Positions 36,187-44,120 of a DNA stretch of 64,000 nucleotides are shown here, one piece after another. Origin of the DNA: Chlamydiales bacterium (GTDB lineage Bacteria; Chlamydiota; Chlamydiia; Chlamydiales; JAJFMA01); NCBI GenBank assembly GCA_030679955.1, contig JAUXSF010000041.1, positions 62,001-126,000 of the forward strand. Direction: 5' to 3'. Within the stretch, counting starts at the first letter, position 1; every line of letters begins with the position of its first letter. Both the position numbers and the translations under genes were made by a program. A model generated the notes under the pieces. The model saw only the letters and a list, made by a program, of their open reading frames with translations. It had not been told where the DNA came from and did not search any database.

Positions 36187-38364
36187 ATGGGAATTGAATT
36201 AGATACACAAATTGAGTGCCTAACGCAGCTACAGCAAAAGCTTCTTTCCGCCACAACTCTGCAACAGCGCTTGGCAATTATTAATGCCGAAGAGGCTGTG
36301 AAGGTCTTTTTAAGTAAAGCTATAACGGTGTCTCAGTTTTTAATTAGCGCTACTCCTGAAGAGCAATATGTCTTAAAAGCTATTACAGCCATCGGACAAG
36401 GCCCAGTGGTCTTAAAATTGCCTGAAGAATCCGATGAGTACTTCCCACAACTAAAACACTTAGCAGACCTACTGTGGCCAACAGAATGCTTCTATGATGT
36501 CCTTGGCGGTATTGTAGGATACTACCTTACAATTTTGAGACTGATACGTGGTGAAGACTTGGGCCCTTACGCTGATCAGGATGTTAAATACTACTCACCG
36601 CCGGAAATCGACATCCGCGAATGTACTCCCGAGGTACGCGATTCAATCATATATGCCATACAGCACTTTGGTGAAATAGGTGAAGTCTATGTTGTAGGTG
36701 GTGCTGGAGACCGTTTAGACCTCCGTGACAATCTGACTGGCGAACCGCTCCCCGCTGCACGTCTACGCTTTCAAGGTCGCTCACTATTAGAAGGCCTTAT
36801 TCGCGACCTACAAGCACGCGAATACCTACATTTTAAGCTACAGGGCAAGCAGCTGGTGACACCAGTTGCGATGATGACGTCAGACGAAAAAAATAACCAC
36901 CATCACATTCTAGAAATCTGCAAAAAGAATAACTGGTTTGGCAGACCTCAAGATAGCTTCAAACTCTTCAGCCAACCCGGCGGCCCTGTCGTCACCGTTT
37001 CTGGAGACTGGTCGTTAAAATCTCCGCTAACCCTTACCATGAAACCTGGTGGGCATGGAGTTCTATGGAAACTGGCGGAAGATCTTGGTATTTTTGATTG
37101 GTTTGAGAGTCACAAACGACGCAAGTTGCTGGTGCGGCAGATTAACAATCCCGTAGCATGCACAGACTATGGCGTCTTGTCCTTTCTAGGTTTTGGCCTC
37201 AAAGGCAACAAAGGCTTTGGCATGGCCTCCTGCGAACGCCTTGTCAATAGACCTGAAGGCATGAGCGTACTGATCGAAACACAACAAGACGACACCCTTG
37301 AGTACCGCATTAGCAATATTGAGTATACCGAATTCGACAAGAGGGGCATCCAAGATATCCCCAAAGACGATTCGACCGAGTGCTCATGCTTTCCAGCCAA
37401 CACCAATATCCTACTAGCTGACATCGCTGTGGTGCGGCAAACTATTGACAAATGCCCGCTTCCAGGCCTGTTAATCAACATGAAGACCACAGCACCGTTT
37501 TTGGACAGCGATTGGTCGTTGAAAGAGGTTCCAGCAGGACGTTTGGAAACAACCATGCAGAATATCGCCGATTGTATCATCGATAACTTCCCACAACCGA
37601 TACCTACTGATAAACATGAAAATCTGCGAACGTTTGCCACCTATTATGATCGGAAAAAGACACTCTCAACCACAAAAAATAGCCTGAAGGATAAACTTCA
37701 GGCTGTCGGGACTCCAGAAGGATGCTTTTACGACGTCCTGTGCAATCATCAAGAATTGCTAGAGAAATATTGTAAGTGGACCCTGCCCACACTTGGTAAT
37801 TTAAATGACTTCGTACAAAATCCACCATCCTTCCTGATTCAATTTCACCCAGCCCTTGGCCCTGTCTTTGCAATTATTGCTCAGAAGCTTCGTGGTGGTT
37901 CCATGGCAAAAGGCTCCGAACTCAGAATAGAGGCCAGCGAAGTCGATATGGAAAACCTGCATCTAGACGGCAGCCTAAACATTATCTGCGACCACGTTCT
38001 AGGTCATATTGATGACTCAGGACAAAATGTGTATAGCAACCGCGGGGGCAAGTGTACGCTGCACAATGTTACCATACAAAACCGCGGCGTAGATTATGAG
38101 CGCAGCGGACCTTTCTGGCGTCAGGAAATTGTGCGAAATGAAAGTTTTCACATTGTTCTGCATGGCAATGCGGAATTTCATGCTGAAAACATCACTTTTA
38201 TCGGAGATCAGTCCATCGAGGTTAGTGATGGAGAACGCTTAGTAGCCAAAATGGCGGACGATGGTGATATCGTATTTGAGAGCCATCGCATTTCCGCTCC
38301 AACATGGTTCTGGAAATACAAAGTGCAAAATAGTGAGATTATTCTGACAAAAATGAATGCGTAA
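36187..38364 (+). CDS. UGP3-type UDP-glucose pyrophosphorylase-like nucleotidyltransferase
   Basis: 725 aa. The central region is a UDPGP-fold nucleotidyltransferase: VYVVGGAGDRLDLRD (nucleotide loop), PLPAARLRFQGRSLLEGLIR, MMTSDEKNN, MKPGGHGVLWKLAEDLGIFD, NPVACTDYGVLSFLGFGL. The second half keeps FPANTNILLAD, GRLETTMQNIADCII, FHPALGP, LRGGSMAKGSELRIE and KCTLHNVTIQNRGVDY, and ends VLHGNAEFHAENITF. From memory this collinear pattern is that of plant chloroplast UGP3, which makes UDP-glucose for sulfolipid. Inferred: UDP-sugar synthesis. Inserted between SWIB and prfB, adjacent in Chlamydiaceae. Confidence 0.8.
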   Translation: MGIELDTQIECLTQLQQKLLSATTLQQRLAIINAEEAVKVFLSKAITVSQFLISATPEEQYVLKAITAIGQGPVVLKLPEESDEYFPQLKHLADLLWPTECFYDVLGGIVGYYLTILRLIRGEDLGPYADQDVKYYSPPEIDIRECTPEVRDSIIYAIQHFGEIGEVYVVGGAGDRLDLRDNLTGEPLPAARLRFQGRSLLEGLIRDLQAREYLHFKLQGKQLVTPVAMMTSDEKNNHHHILEICKKNNWFGRPQDSFKLFSQPGGPVVTVSGDWSLKSPLTLTMKPGGHGVLWKLAEDLGIFDWFESHKRRKLLVRQINNPVACTDYGVLSFLGFGLKGNKGFGMASCERLVNRPEGMSVLIETQQDDTLEYRISNIEYTEFDKRGIQDIPKDDSTECSCFPANTNILLADIAVVRQTIDKCPLPGLLINMKTTAPFLDSDWSLKEVPAGRLETTMQNIADCIIDNFPQPIPTDKHENLRTFATYYDRKKTLSTTKNSLKDKLQAVGTPEGCFYDVLCNHQELLEKYCKWTLPTLGNLNDFVQNPPSFLIQFHPALGPVFAIIAQKLRGGSMAKGSELRIEASEVDMENLHLDGSLNIICDHVLGHIDDSGQNVYSNRGGKCTLHNVTIQNRGVDYERSGPFWRQEIVRNESFHIVLHGNAEFHAENITFIGDQSIEVSDGERLVAKMADDGDIVFESHRISAPTWFWKYKVQNSEIILTKMNA

Positions 38365-38370
38365 AGAAAG

Positions 38371-38399
38371 TGGAGCGCGGGACTTGTCACCGCACTCCA
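38371..38399. terminator. Bidirectional hairpin between converging genes
   Basis: TGGAGCGCGG (38371-38380) and CCGCACTCCA (38390-38399) pair with one mismatch around a 9-nt loop, between stops at 38364 (+) and 38410 (-). Confidence 0.65.
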
Positions 38400-38409
38400 A
38401 TATATCACT

Positions 38410-38826
38410 CTATACCAATAAAGGTATGATGCCAGCCTGGCAACCATAGACAAGGCCAAAGCCAAATACAAGGTAACTTAATCCCAGCAGGATTCTTTGC
38501 GCTGTAGGATCTTCGAGCTTCAAAGCAGTTAGACCAAGTAGCAATGCGCCAGTAACCGTTACAGTCACAATACCTGCGCTAGATCTTAGGAACTCTACAG
38601 CACCATTGATCAAAGGTTTACTTAGTTCCCAGCATGCTTTGACCACTTCGAACAAAAGAACAACCCCTTCTTTCGCTATCTCGAACCCTTTGCTTGTCAA
38701 AACTAACACTTCTCGACCTAGCCATTTCGACCAGTCTTTAGCAGCTGCAAAGGCAGAGCTAATGCCATCTTTCACCGGATCTAAATCCATCATCATATGT
38801 CTGGCATCTGCCACTAGTGCGTTCAT
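38410..38826 (-). CDS. Small membrane protein with bilobed hydrophobic domain, Inc-like
   Basis: 138 aa; strong ribosome site GGAGGAAGAC. N-terminal 75 residues are amphipathic and helical (AFAAAKDWSKWLGREVLVLT). Two hydrophobic lobes follow, about residues 88-106 (VTVTVTGALLLGLTAL) and 113-138 (LGLSYLVFGFGLVYG, IIPLLV), separated by a short polar turn LEDPTAQR. Known: this bilobed pattern marks chlamydial inclusion-membrane (Inc) proteins exported by type III secretion. Inc identity is inferred from topology; an ordinary small membrane protein is the alternative. Confidence 0.65.
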   Translation of the reverse strand: MNALVADARHMMMDLDPVKDGISSAFAAAKDWSKWLGREVLVLTSKGFEIAKEGVVLLFEVVKACWELSKPLINGAVEFLRSSAGIVTVTVTGALLLGLTALKLEDPTAQRILLGLSYLVFGFGLVYGCQAGIIPLLV

Positions 38827-38967
38827 GTCTTCCTCCCAAAATCCATTTTACACGTGAAGCGAGGCAGCCTTACCACCCCGACTTAATGATACATAAAGTC
38901 ATAGACTATAAAGGTTTTCGCAATTTTTGGGAACCCCGAGAGTCAGGCCACAATAGTGGAAATTTTA

Positions 38968-39283
38968 TTAACGCAGAGGCGCAGAGATATTCTTACACAT
39001 AGGTTTTTTTGATAAAATATCTTGATGAAAGATCCAGCCGCGAATGCGGCTAAAGCATGTAGCCCCAAGCGTTAGCGTGGGGTGGAAACAGCAATTTATT
39101 ATGATCCGTGTGAACGGCGACAGAGATGATTTGTGATTCTGTCGCCGTGTTCACGGCTAGATGTCAATATATCGCATACCCCAAGCTCACGCTTGGGGCT
39201 ACATGCTTTAGCCGCATTCGCGGCTTAATTTAATTTTGTCAAAAAAATTATGCGTAAAGATCTGTCGGCGCCTTTGCGTTTAA
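38968..39283. repeat. Nested inverted-repeat element with a perfect 35-bp second layer
   Basis: Fills the 461-bp gap 38827-39287. Outer arms: TTAACGCAGAGGCGCAGAG at 38968 and GGCGCCTTTGCGTTTA to 39283, related to the AAACGCAAAGGCGC family. Second layer: perfect 35-nt arms 39037-39071 and 39190-39224. Each also folds alone (CCCCAAGCGTTAGCGTGGGG; CCCCAAGCTCACGCTTGGGG). Core: near-palindrome 39106-39123 / 39139-39156 (GGCGACAG...CTGTCGCC). No coding content seen. Confidence 0.85.
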
Positions 39284-39287
39284 GTCC

Positions 39288-40748
39288 CTATACAGGGTCG
39301 CAGGCATCCCGAACTCGGTCTACGAAAGGACAACCCTCACAACTGGATTCGTAATGAACGCAAAAATCATTATGGATTTGGAAAGCACCCTGTTCGTAGA
39401 TAGATTTGCGTAACAAGTTGCCATTTGTCATCTCTCCAAAAAAGCGGTGTACCAAATATTCCCTTTTTCCGCTGGCGGAGGAGCTAAATGCACCATAAAA
39501 ATCTTCAAAAACATCGGCTTGATCACCTGTGCCATAGTTAATAAGAATATATCCGTTCAGCAAAGGTAAAAATGAATTTACTAAGAATAGCTTCTGAAGA
39601 TCCTCTCCAATGAGACTTATAGGTTCCTTTGCGACCTTGCTTTCAAATAAGTACTGGTTGGACCAATACCTATCTTCATAGCTTGGCATGAGTTCCAAAA
39701 GGTCCGAGCGCAATCTAGTGAGATCTTTGGCCTTTCTACACTCTGACCACCTTGCATTCCATAAACTTAAACAACGGTCATACAAGCCAGGAAGTCCAGG
39801 ATCTAACACCATCTTACACAGTGCTACAAGCCGCCTTACAGGATGGTTTAACGGACGTGTCTGACCAACCACCAGTGTAAAAGAGGTAGTAATAACTTTT
39901 TCTTGTCCTTCCCAAATTTTTAAGATCCGTCGATACTCCACAGATTCCTGCCAACGCGTCACAAATGGTTCTTTGAAAAAGCCCGTGACTCCCATGGCAA
40001 GAGCCAATAATGTATCAAAATCTTTTGAAGGCTGCTGGCGTAGCCATAGGTATAATTGTTTGAATACATCAGCATTTGCACGGTATCCCAGGGCCATAGC
40101 CATTCCGCACAGCAATGCATCGGCATCGTCGTGAAGGTCCGAATACAAGAATTGACGCTTGCGCTCCAAGCGCCACATTGCTGCTGAAGAAAGTATTTTA
40201 CGTGTCTTTATCTCGTTTGAGTGGCGAAATAGCGACACAGCACAACGACCACTGCCTACAAACTTTCGGTAAGGATATAAATCTAGATCAACCAGCTGAA
40301 GAATACGCTTCAACGAAATAGTCAACTTAGGCTCTAAATAGGTTCTAGGAATCGCTTTGCCGCTATTGGTAAAGATAACTGTCTCGTTGGCAGGCTCCCA
40401 GAAGGATACGTGAAGAGCTACCCGGTCGTACCGAGGGTCTTGGTCATGACGATGTTGATGCCAGTTACAATCGGATAGATGGATCTCTACATCACCAAAA
40501 ACATCCTCGTCACCAATCCGCAGATGCGCTTTCAAAAAATCAGGTCCAGCCTCCGCATTCCAAATACCAGGAGATACCACCTGAATAGGCAGCCCATCGT
40601 GCGTCTTAAGATCGCGAAAGTAACGCTGTTCCATCCAAATGGCTTGCAAGTGCCTTTCTGTAAGGCATTCCATCTTTGGAGCAGGCGTTTCACGAAAGCT
40701 CGGACACCCACGGCCTAAAATCTGCTCGTATAGTGTTGTTACGTACAT
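39288..40748 (-). CDS. DUF2851 family protein
   Basis: 486 aa. Seen: LTERHLQAIWMEQRYFRDLK, GLPIQVVSPGIWNAEAGPDF, GDVEIHLSDCNWHQHRHDQD and YDRVALHVSFWEP, the conserved N-terminal pattern of DUF2851, and a Cys-rich end (CVHYESSCEGCPFVDRVRDAC) that may bind metal. Known: conserved in Bacteroidetes and Chlamydiae, function unknown. No signal peptide. It lies between the nested palindrome and the divergent prfB gene. Confidence 0.78.
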   Translation of the reverse strand: MYVTTLYEQILGRGCPSFRETPAPKMECLTERHLQAIWMEQRYFRDLKTHDGLPIQVVSPGIWNAEAGPDFLKAHLRIGDEDVFGDVEIHLSDCNWHQHRHDQDPRYDRVALHVSFWEPANETVIFTNSGKAIPRTYLEPKLTISLKRILQLVDLDLYPYRKFVGSGRCAVSLFRHSNEIKTRKILSSAAMWRLERKRQFLYSDLHDDADALLCGMAMALGYRANADVFKQLYLWLRQQPSKDFDTLLALAMGVTGFFKEPFVTRWQESVEYRRILKIWEGQEKVITTSFTLVVGQTRPLNHPVRRLVALCKMVLDPGLPGLYDRCLSLWNARWSECRKAKDLTRLRSDLLELMPSYEDRYWSNQYLFESKVAKEPISLIGEDLQKLFLVNSFLPLLNGYILINYGTGDQADVFEDFYGAFSSSASGKREYLVHRFFGEMTNGNLLRKSIYEQGAFQIHNDFCVHYESSCEGCPFVDRVRDACDPV

Positions 40749-40821
40749 GTTAGTTCCTCTCTCAAAAATTTTGTGGTAATTCTATTACAAAGAATTTTTT
40801 TTCACAAAATTTCTTTTCCTC

Positions 40822-40855
40822 TTTGCGTCTCGGCGCCTCTGCGTCTTTGCGTTAA
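40822..40855. repeat. Unpaired half copy of the AAACGCAAAGGCGC family
   Basis: CTTTGCGTCTCGGCGCCTCT followed by GCGTCTTTGCGTTA matches the right arm of the family hairpins, but no matching left arm is nearby. It lies in the divergent gap between the DUF2851 gene and prfB, so it cannot terminate either gene. Confidence 0.6.
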
Positions 40856-40928
40856 AATCCCCATCCCAAATTGACAAAATGCCCCTTTGGCCGTACTATT
40901 GCTAGCCAATCCCTACAGGAGAACGTCC

Positions 40929-42039
40929 ATGGCTATGAATGTTGAAACTCAGCTCCGCCTAAAAGCAATTCGTGAAAGGCTAGATCATATGTGGAGGTAT
41001 CTTTGACCTGTCTCAAAAGGAGCAGCAGGTCAAAGAATTAGAGCAACGGATGACAGCGCCCGACTTCTGGGACAACAATGACGAAGCGCAAAAGCTGATC
41101 AACCAAAGCAATCAACTGAAAGAATGGACTGTCCCGGGTCACGACCTAAGGCAAAGGATCGATGCTGTAATCGAAATTCTGCCAGAAGCCTATGACCTAG
41201 AGGACCAAGCACTCATTAAAGAACTTCTGCAAGAACTCGATGCCATCGATGTCTCTTTAGAAGAACTCGAGCTACGCAGAATGCTCTCTGGAGAGCTCGA
41301 CAACAAAAATTGCTATCTGACCATTAACTCCGGAGCCGGCGGTACCGAAGCATGCGACTGGGCACAAATGCTAGCACGCATGTATCAACGCTGGGCTACT
41401 CGCAGGGGTTGGGTTGTAGAAACAGTCGATTTTGTGGAAGGTGACGTGGTGGGCTATAAACATGTCACAATGAAATTTACAGGCTCCTTCGCTTATGGTT
41501 ATGCCAAGGCGGAGAAGGGCGTACATCGCCTCGTCAGAATATCTCCTTTTGACTCCAATGCAAAACGGCATACAAGCTTTGCTTCAATAGAAGTATCGCC
41601 AGAGATCACAGACGATATTCAGGTAGAAGTTCGCCCAGATGAGCTGCGCGTAGATACCTACCGAGCTTCTGGTGCTGGCGGCCAGCACGTTAATAAGACT
41701 GACTCTGCTGTCAGAATGACACACATTCCCACCGGTATCGTTGTCTCATGCCAAGGTGAGCGTAGCCAAATACAAAACCGTGAAACGTGTATGAAAATGC
41801 TGCGCTCCAAGCTCTATGAAATGAAGGTGGAAGAACGCGAATCTAAAATGCAGGAACTTGCGGGAGAAAAGAAGGCCATTGGCTGGGGTAGCCAAATTCG
41901 AAATTACGTCTTCCAACCATATACCCTTGTCAAAGACGCCCGCACTAAAGTAGAATCTGGCAACATTCAAGCCGTCATGGACGGAGATCTTGACCTTTTC
42001 GTCAACGCCTACCTGAAAGAGTTGGGAAGCCATGGATGA
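40929..42039 (+). CDS. prfB: Peptide chain release factor 2, made by programmed +1 frameshift
   Basis: Start ATG at 40929 with AGGAG 7 nt upstream. Twenty-five codons lead to an in-frame TGA at 41004-41006; shifting +1 at CTT-TGA-C continues without a stop to 42039, giving 369 aa. The frameshift signal is intact: GGAGG (40993-40997), then TAT CTT TGA C. RF2 hallmarks: SPF codon-recognition tripeptide in VRISPFDSN and the catalytic GGQ in GAGGQHVNKTDSAVR. Reads UGA and UAA stops. Overlaps the next gene by 8 nt. Equivalent to C. trachomatis CT459. Confidence 0.97.
40993..41007 (+). promoter_or_regulatory. RF2 programmed frameshift site
   Basis: An internal ribosome-site-like GGAGG is followed directly by TAT CTT TGA C, the canonical spacing of the autoregulatory RF2 frameshift. 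Low RF2 stalls the ribosome at TGA and favours the +1 slip on CTT. Confidence 0.93.
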
Positions 42040-42544
42040 TTCGTCAAAACCAGAACCTGTTCTAGAGGTACGCTACACAGAAGCTAGCGATGGCCCCTAC
42101 TTGCGCGAGTGGTTAAGCCAACCTAGCACTATGCGCTGGTTTGCCATGTCCGATGAAATGGAGGTCGATGACTCCGTAAAAAGATGGATCGGCTTCGCTC
42201 GCTACAAATGCAGCCTCACGGTAACTCTAGACGGCGTCCCCTGTGGCCTCGCTACCCTCTACCTGCAACCCTACCGCCGCCTCGCCCACCAAAGTGAATT
42301 TGGTATTGTCGTGGGCAAAGAGCACCGTGGCAGACGCGTGGGCGAACTTTTACTTAATAGCCTTATGGACCTAGCCAAAAATACCTTTCGCATTGAACTA
42401 CTACACTTGACCGTTTACGGTGATAACCCTGCCATACGCCTGTATCGCCGCTTTGGCTTTCAGGAATTTGGACGTCAGACCCGATGGCTTAAGAACTTTG
42501 ATGGTACTTACAGCCAACGTATATTCATGGAACGCATTTTATAA
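42032..42544 (+). CDS. GNAT-family N-acetyltransferase
   Basis: 170 aa. Acetyl-CoA-binding segment FGIVVGKEHRGRRVGELLLN (motif A, R/Q-x-x-G-x-G/A like) near residue 90, and LTVYGDNPAIRLYRRFGFQE near the C-terminus, as in RimI/RimJ-type enzymes. Substrate unknown. Starts 8 nt inside prfB, so translationally coupled. Matches CT458 by position and family. Confidence 0.9.
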   Translation: MDDSSKPEPVLEVRYTEASDGPYLREWLSQPSTMRWFAMSDEMEVDDSVKRWIGFARYKCSLTVTLDGVPCGLATLYLQPYRRLAHQSEFGIVVGKEHRGRRVGELLLNSLMDLAKNTFRIELLHLTVYGDNPAIRLYRRFGFQEFGRQTRWLKNFDGTYSQRIFMERIL

Positions 42545-42586
42545 AATACCCTTACAATAACACCTTGACACAACCGTCTCAAGCAT

Positions 42587-43312
42587 ATGAACACAGTAAA
42601 AAAACAAGAGCAATATACAAGAACTAAACGTAACCAAGCACCCTTCGATAGCTTTCAAAGGGCTCTAGAAGTCCGCCTAGGACGTAAATTAAAAATCCGC
42701 ATTAACGACAACCATTCAACTATGTTGAGTGTGCGCTGGGAACCCGATCTAACTCGCGTTTCCTTACATCGCATTTTCTTAAGCGCCCCCACAGATGTGG
42801 TGGAGGCATTAGCTTACTACCTTAAGAGGAAGGACCGTCAACTAGCACCATCTGTGAAGGCATATATAGCACAATGTCGCCAGAATCTGGACTACTCACA
42901 CGCTATCGACCCAAGTGCGCTAGAACAGGAGGGCTATTTTCATGACCTTCAAGAGCTATATGACGAAGTTAACCAAGAGTACTTTGGCGGTAAGATCAAG
43001 CTGCTTATCACATGGTTTGGCGAACCTGTTTGCCGAAATAAGTCACGCGTCTCCTTTGGCCTATACCACGACACGCTACGCTTAATTAAGATCAACCGCA
43101 TTTTAGATAAACGCACGGTGCCGAGATTCTTCATCTCATACGTCATTTTCCACGAAATGCTACATCATATTTGCCCTCCATATGTAGATGAAGATGGCAC
43201 AAATCGCATTCATAACGAAGAATTCAAACGTCGCGAAATGCAGTTTGGAGAGTACCACCAAGCGCTCAAATGGATTCGTGATAACCGAGAAAAAATATTC
43301 GCAGGGGTCTAA
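42587..43312 (+). CDS. SprT-like zinc metalloprotease domain protein
   Basis: 241 aa. The zinc motif HEMLHH (in VIFHEMLHHICPPY) lies near residue 189, with a downstream EEFKRREMQF helix that could give the third ligand. EELYD-like helix LQELYDEVNQEYFGGKIKL and ITWFGEPVCRNKSRVSFG match the SprT pattern. Known: the SprT/Spartan fold cleaves DNA-bound proteins in eukaryotes; bacterial roles are unclear. Lies between the GNAT and yebC genes, where CT458 and CT457 are adjacent in Chlamydiaceae; ends 3 bp before yebC. Confidence 0.82.
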   Translation: MNTVKKQEQYTRTKRNQAPFDSFQRALEVRLGRKLKIRINDNHSTMLSVRWEPDLTRVSLHRIFLSAPTDVVEALAYYLKRKDRQLAPSVKAYIAQCRQNLDYSHAIDPSALEQEGYFHDLQELYDEVNQEYFGGKIKLLITWFGEPVCRNKSRVSFGLYHDTLRLIKINRILDKRTVPRFFISYVIFHEMLHHICPPYVDEDGTNRIHNEEFKRREMQFGEYHQALKWIRDNREKIFAGV

Positions 43313-43315
43313 CAC

Positions 43316-44050
43316 ATGGCTGGACATAGTAAATGGGCTAATATTAAGCACCGCAAGGGACGCGCCGACGCTCAGAGAGGAAAACTATTCTCTCGCGCCT
43401 CCAAGGAAATTATCAGCGCTGTAAAGCTCGGTGGACCTGATGCCAAAATGAATCCACGTCTACGTCTCGCCCTCACCAAGGCCAGAGCCGTGAACTTTCC
43501 TAGCGATAACATCGAACGCGTCATCAAAAAAGCCTCTAGCGCTGATCAGGCAGACTACACCGAAATGTCCTATGAGCTCTATGGATATGGCGGCGTAGGC
43601 ATCATCGCAGATGTTATGACTGACAACAAGAACCGCATTGCCTCTGAAATCCGCATCGCCACCAACAAACGCGGCGGCACCATCGCAATGCCAGGAGCAG
43701 TTGCTTTTAACTTCGATCGAAAAGGCATCCTACAGATACCCAAGAGCACGGGATCCGAAGATGATCTGTTCACAGCGGCTACGGAGGCAGGAGCGGAAGA
43801 TCTCGAGTCAGAGCAAGATATGTACTTGGTCACCACTGATCCAGTCGAACTTTACGCTGTCAAAGAAGCTCTGGCTGCTAAAGGTTTTGAGGCAAACGAC
43901 ACAAGTTTGGAAATGGTTCCAAAAACGACCGTCGATTGCGACCTTGAGACAGCCAAAGCTAATCTCGCTCTCATTGAATGGCTTGAAGATCTCGAAGACG
44001 TCGATGCTGTGTACCATAACATGAACATTCCAGACGAACTACTCACCTGA
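43316..44050 (+). CDS. yebC: YebC/PmpR family regulator
   Basis: 244 aa, full length. Begins AGHSKWANIKHRKGRADAQR, the invariant YebC start; FSRASKEIISAVKLGGPD; NFPSDNIERVIKKA; YELYGYGGVGIIADVMTDNK; C-terminal DLETAKANLALIEWLEDLED. Described as a DNA-binding regulator and, for relatives, as a factor easing translation through proline-rich stretches. Notable because two strongly Pro-rich genes lie directly downstream. Matches CT457. Confidence 0.95.
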   Translation: MAGHSKWANIKHRKGRADAQRGKLFSRASKEIISAVKLGGPDAKMNPRLRLALTKARAVNFPSDNIERVIKKASSADQADYTEMSYELYGYGGVGIIADVMTDNKNRIASEIRIATNKRGGTIAMPGAVAFNFDRKGILQIPKSTGSEDDLFTAATEAGAEDLESEQDMYLVTTDPVELYAVKEALAAKGFEANDTSLEMVPKTTVDCDLETAKANLALIEWLEDLEDVDAVYHNMNIPDELLT

Positions 44051-44073
44051 TACTTGCTCAGATAAGGCACAAA

Positions 44074-44120
44074 CCCATACCATCTTGCTTTTATTCACTC
44101 ATAAGGTTAGATGGTATGGG
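44074..44120 (+). promoter_or_regulatory. Hairpin covering the start codon of the first Pro-rich gene
   Basis: CCCATACCATCT (44074-44085) is the perfect reverse complement of AGATGGTATGGG (44109-44120), loop 23 nt. The right arm contains the ATG at 44116, and the loop holds ATAAGG, the likely ribosome site. It could act as yebC terminator or as a translational gate. Confidence 0.5.
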
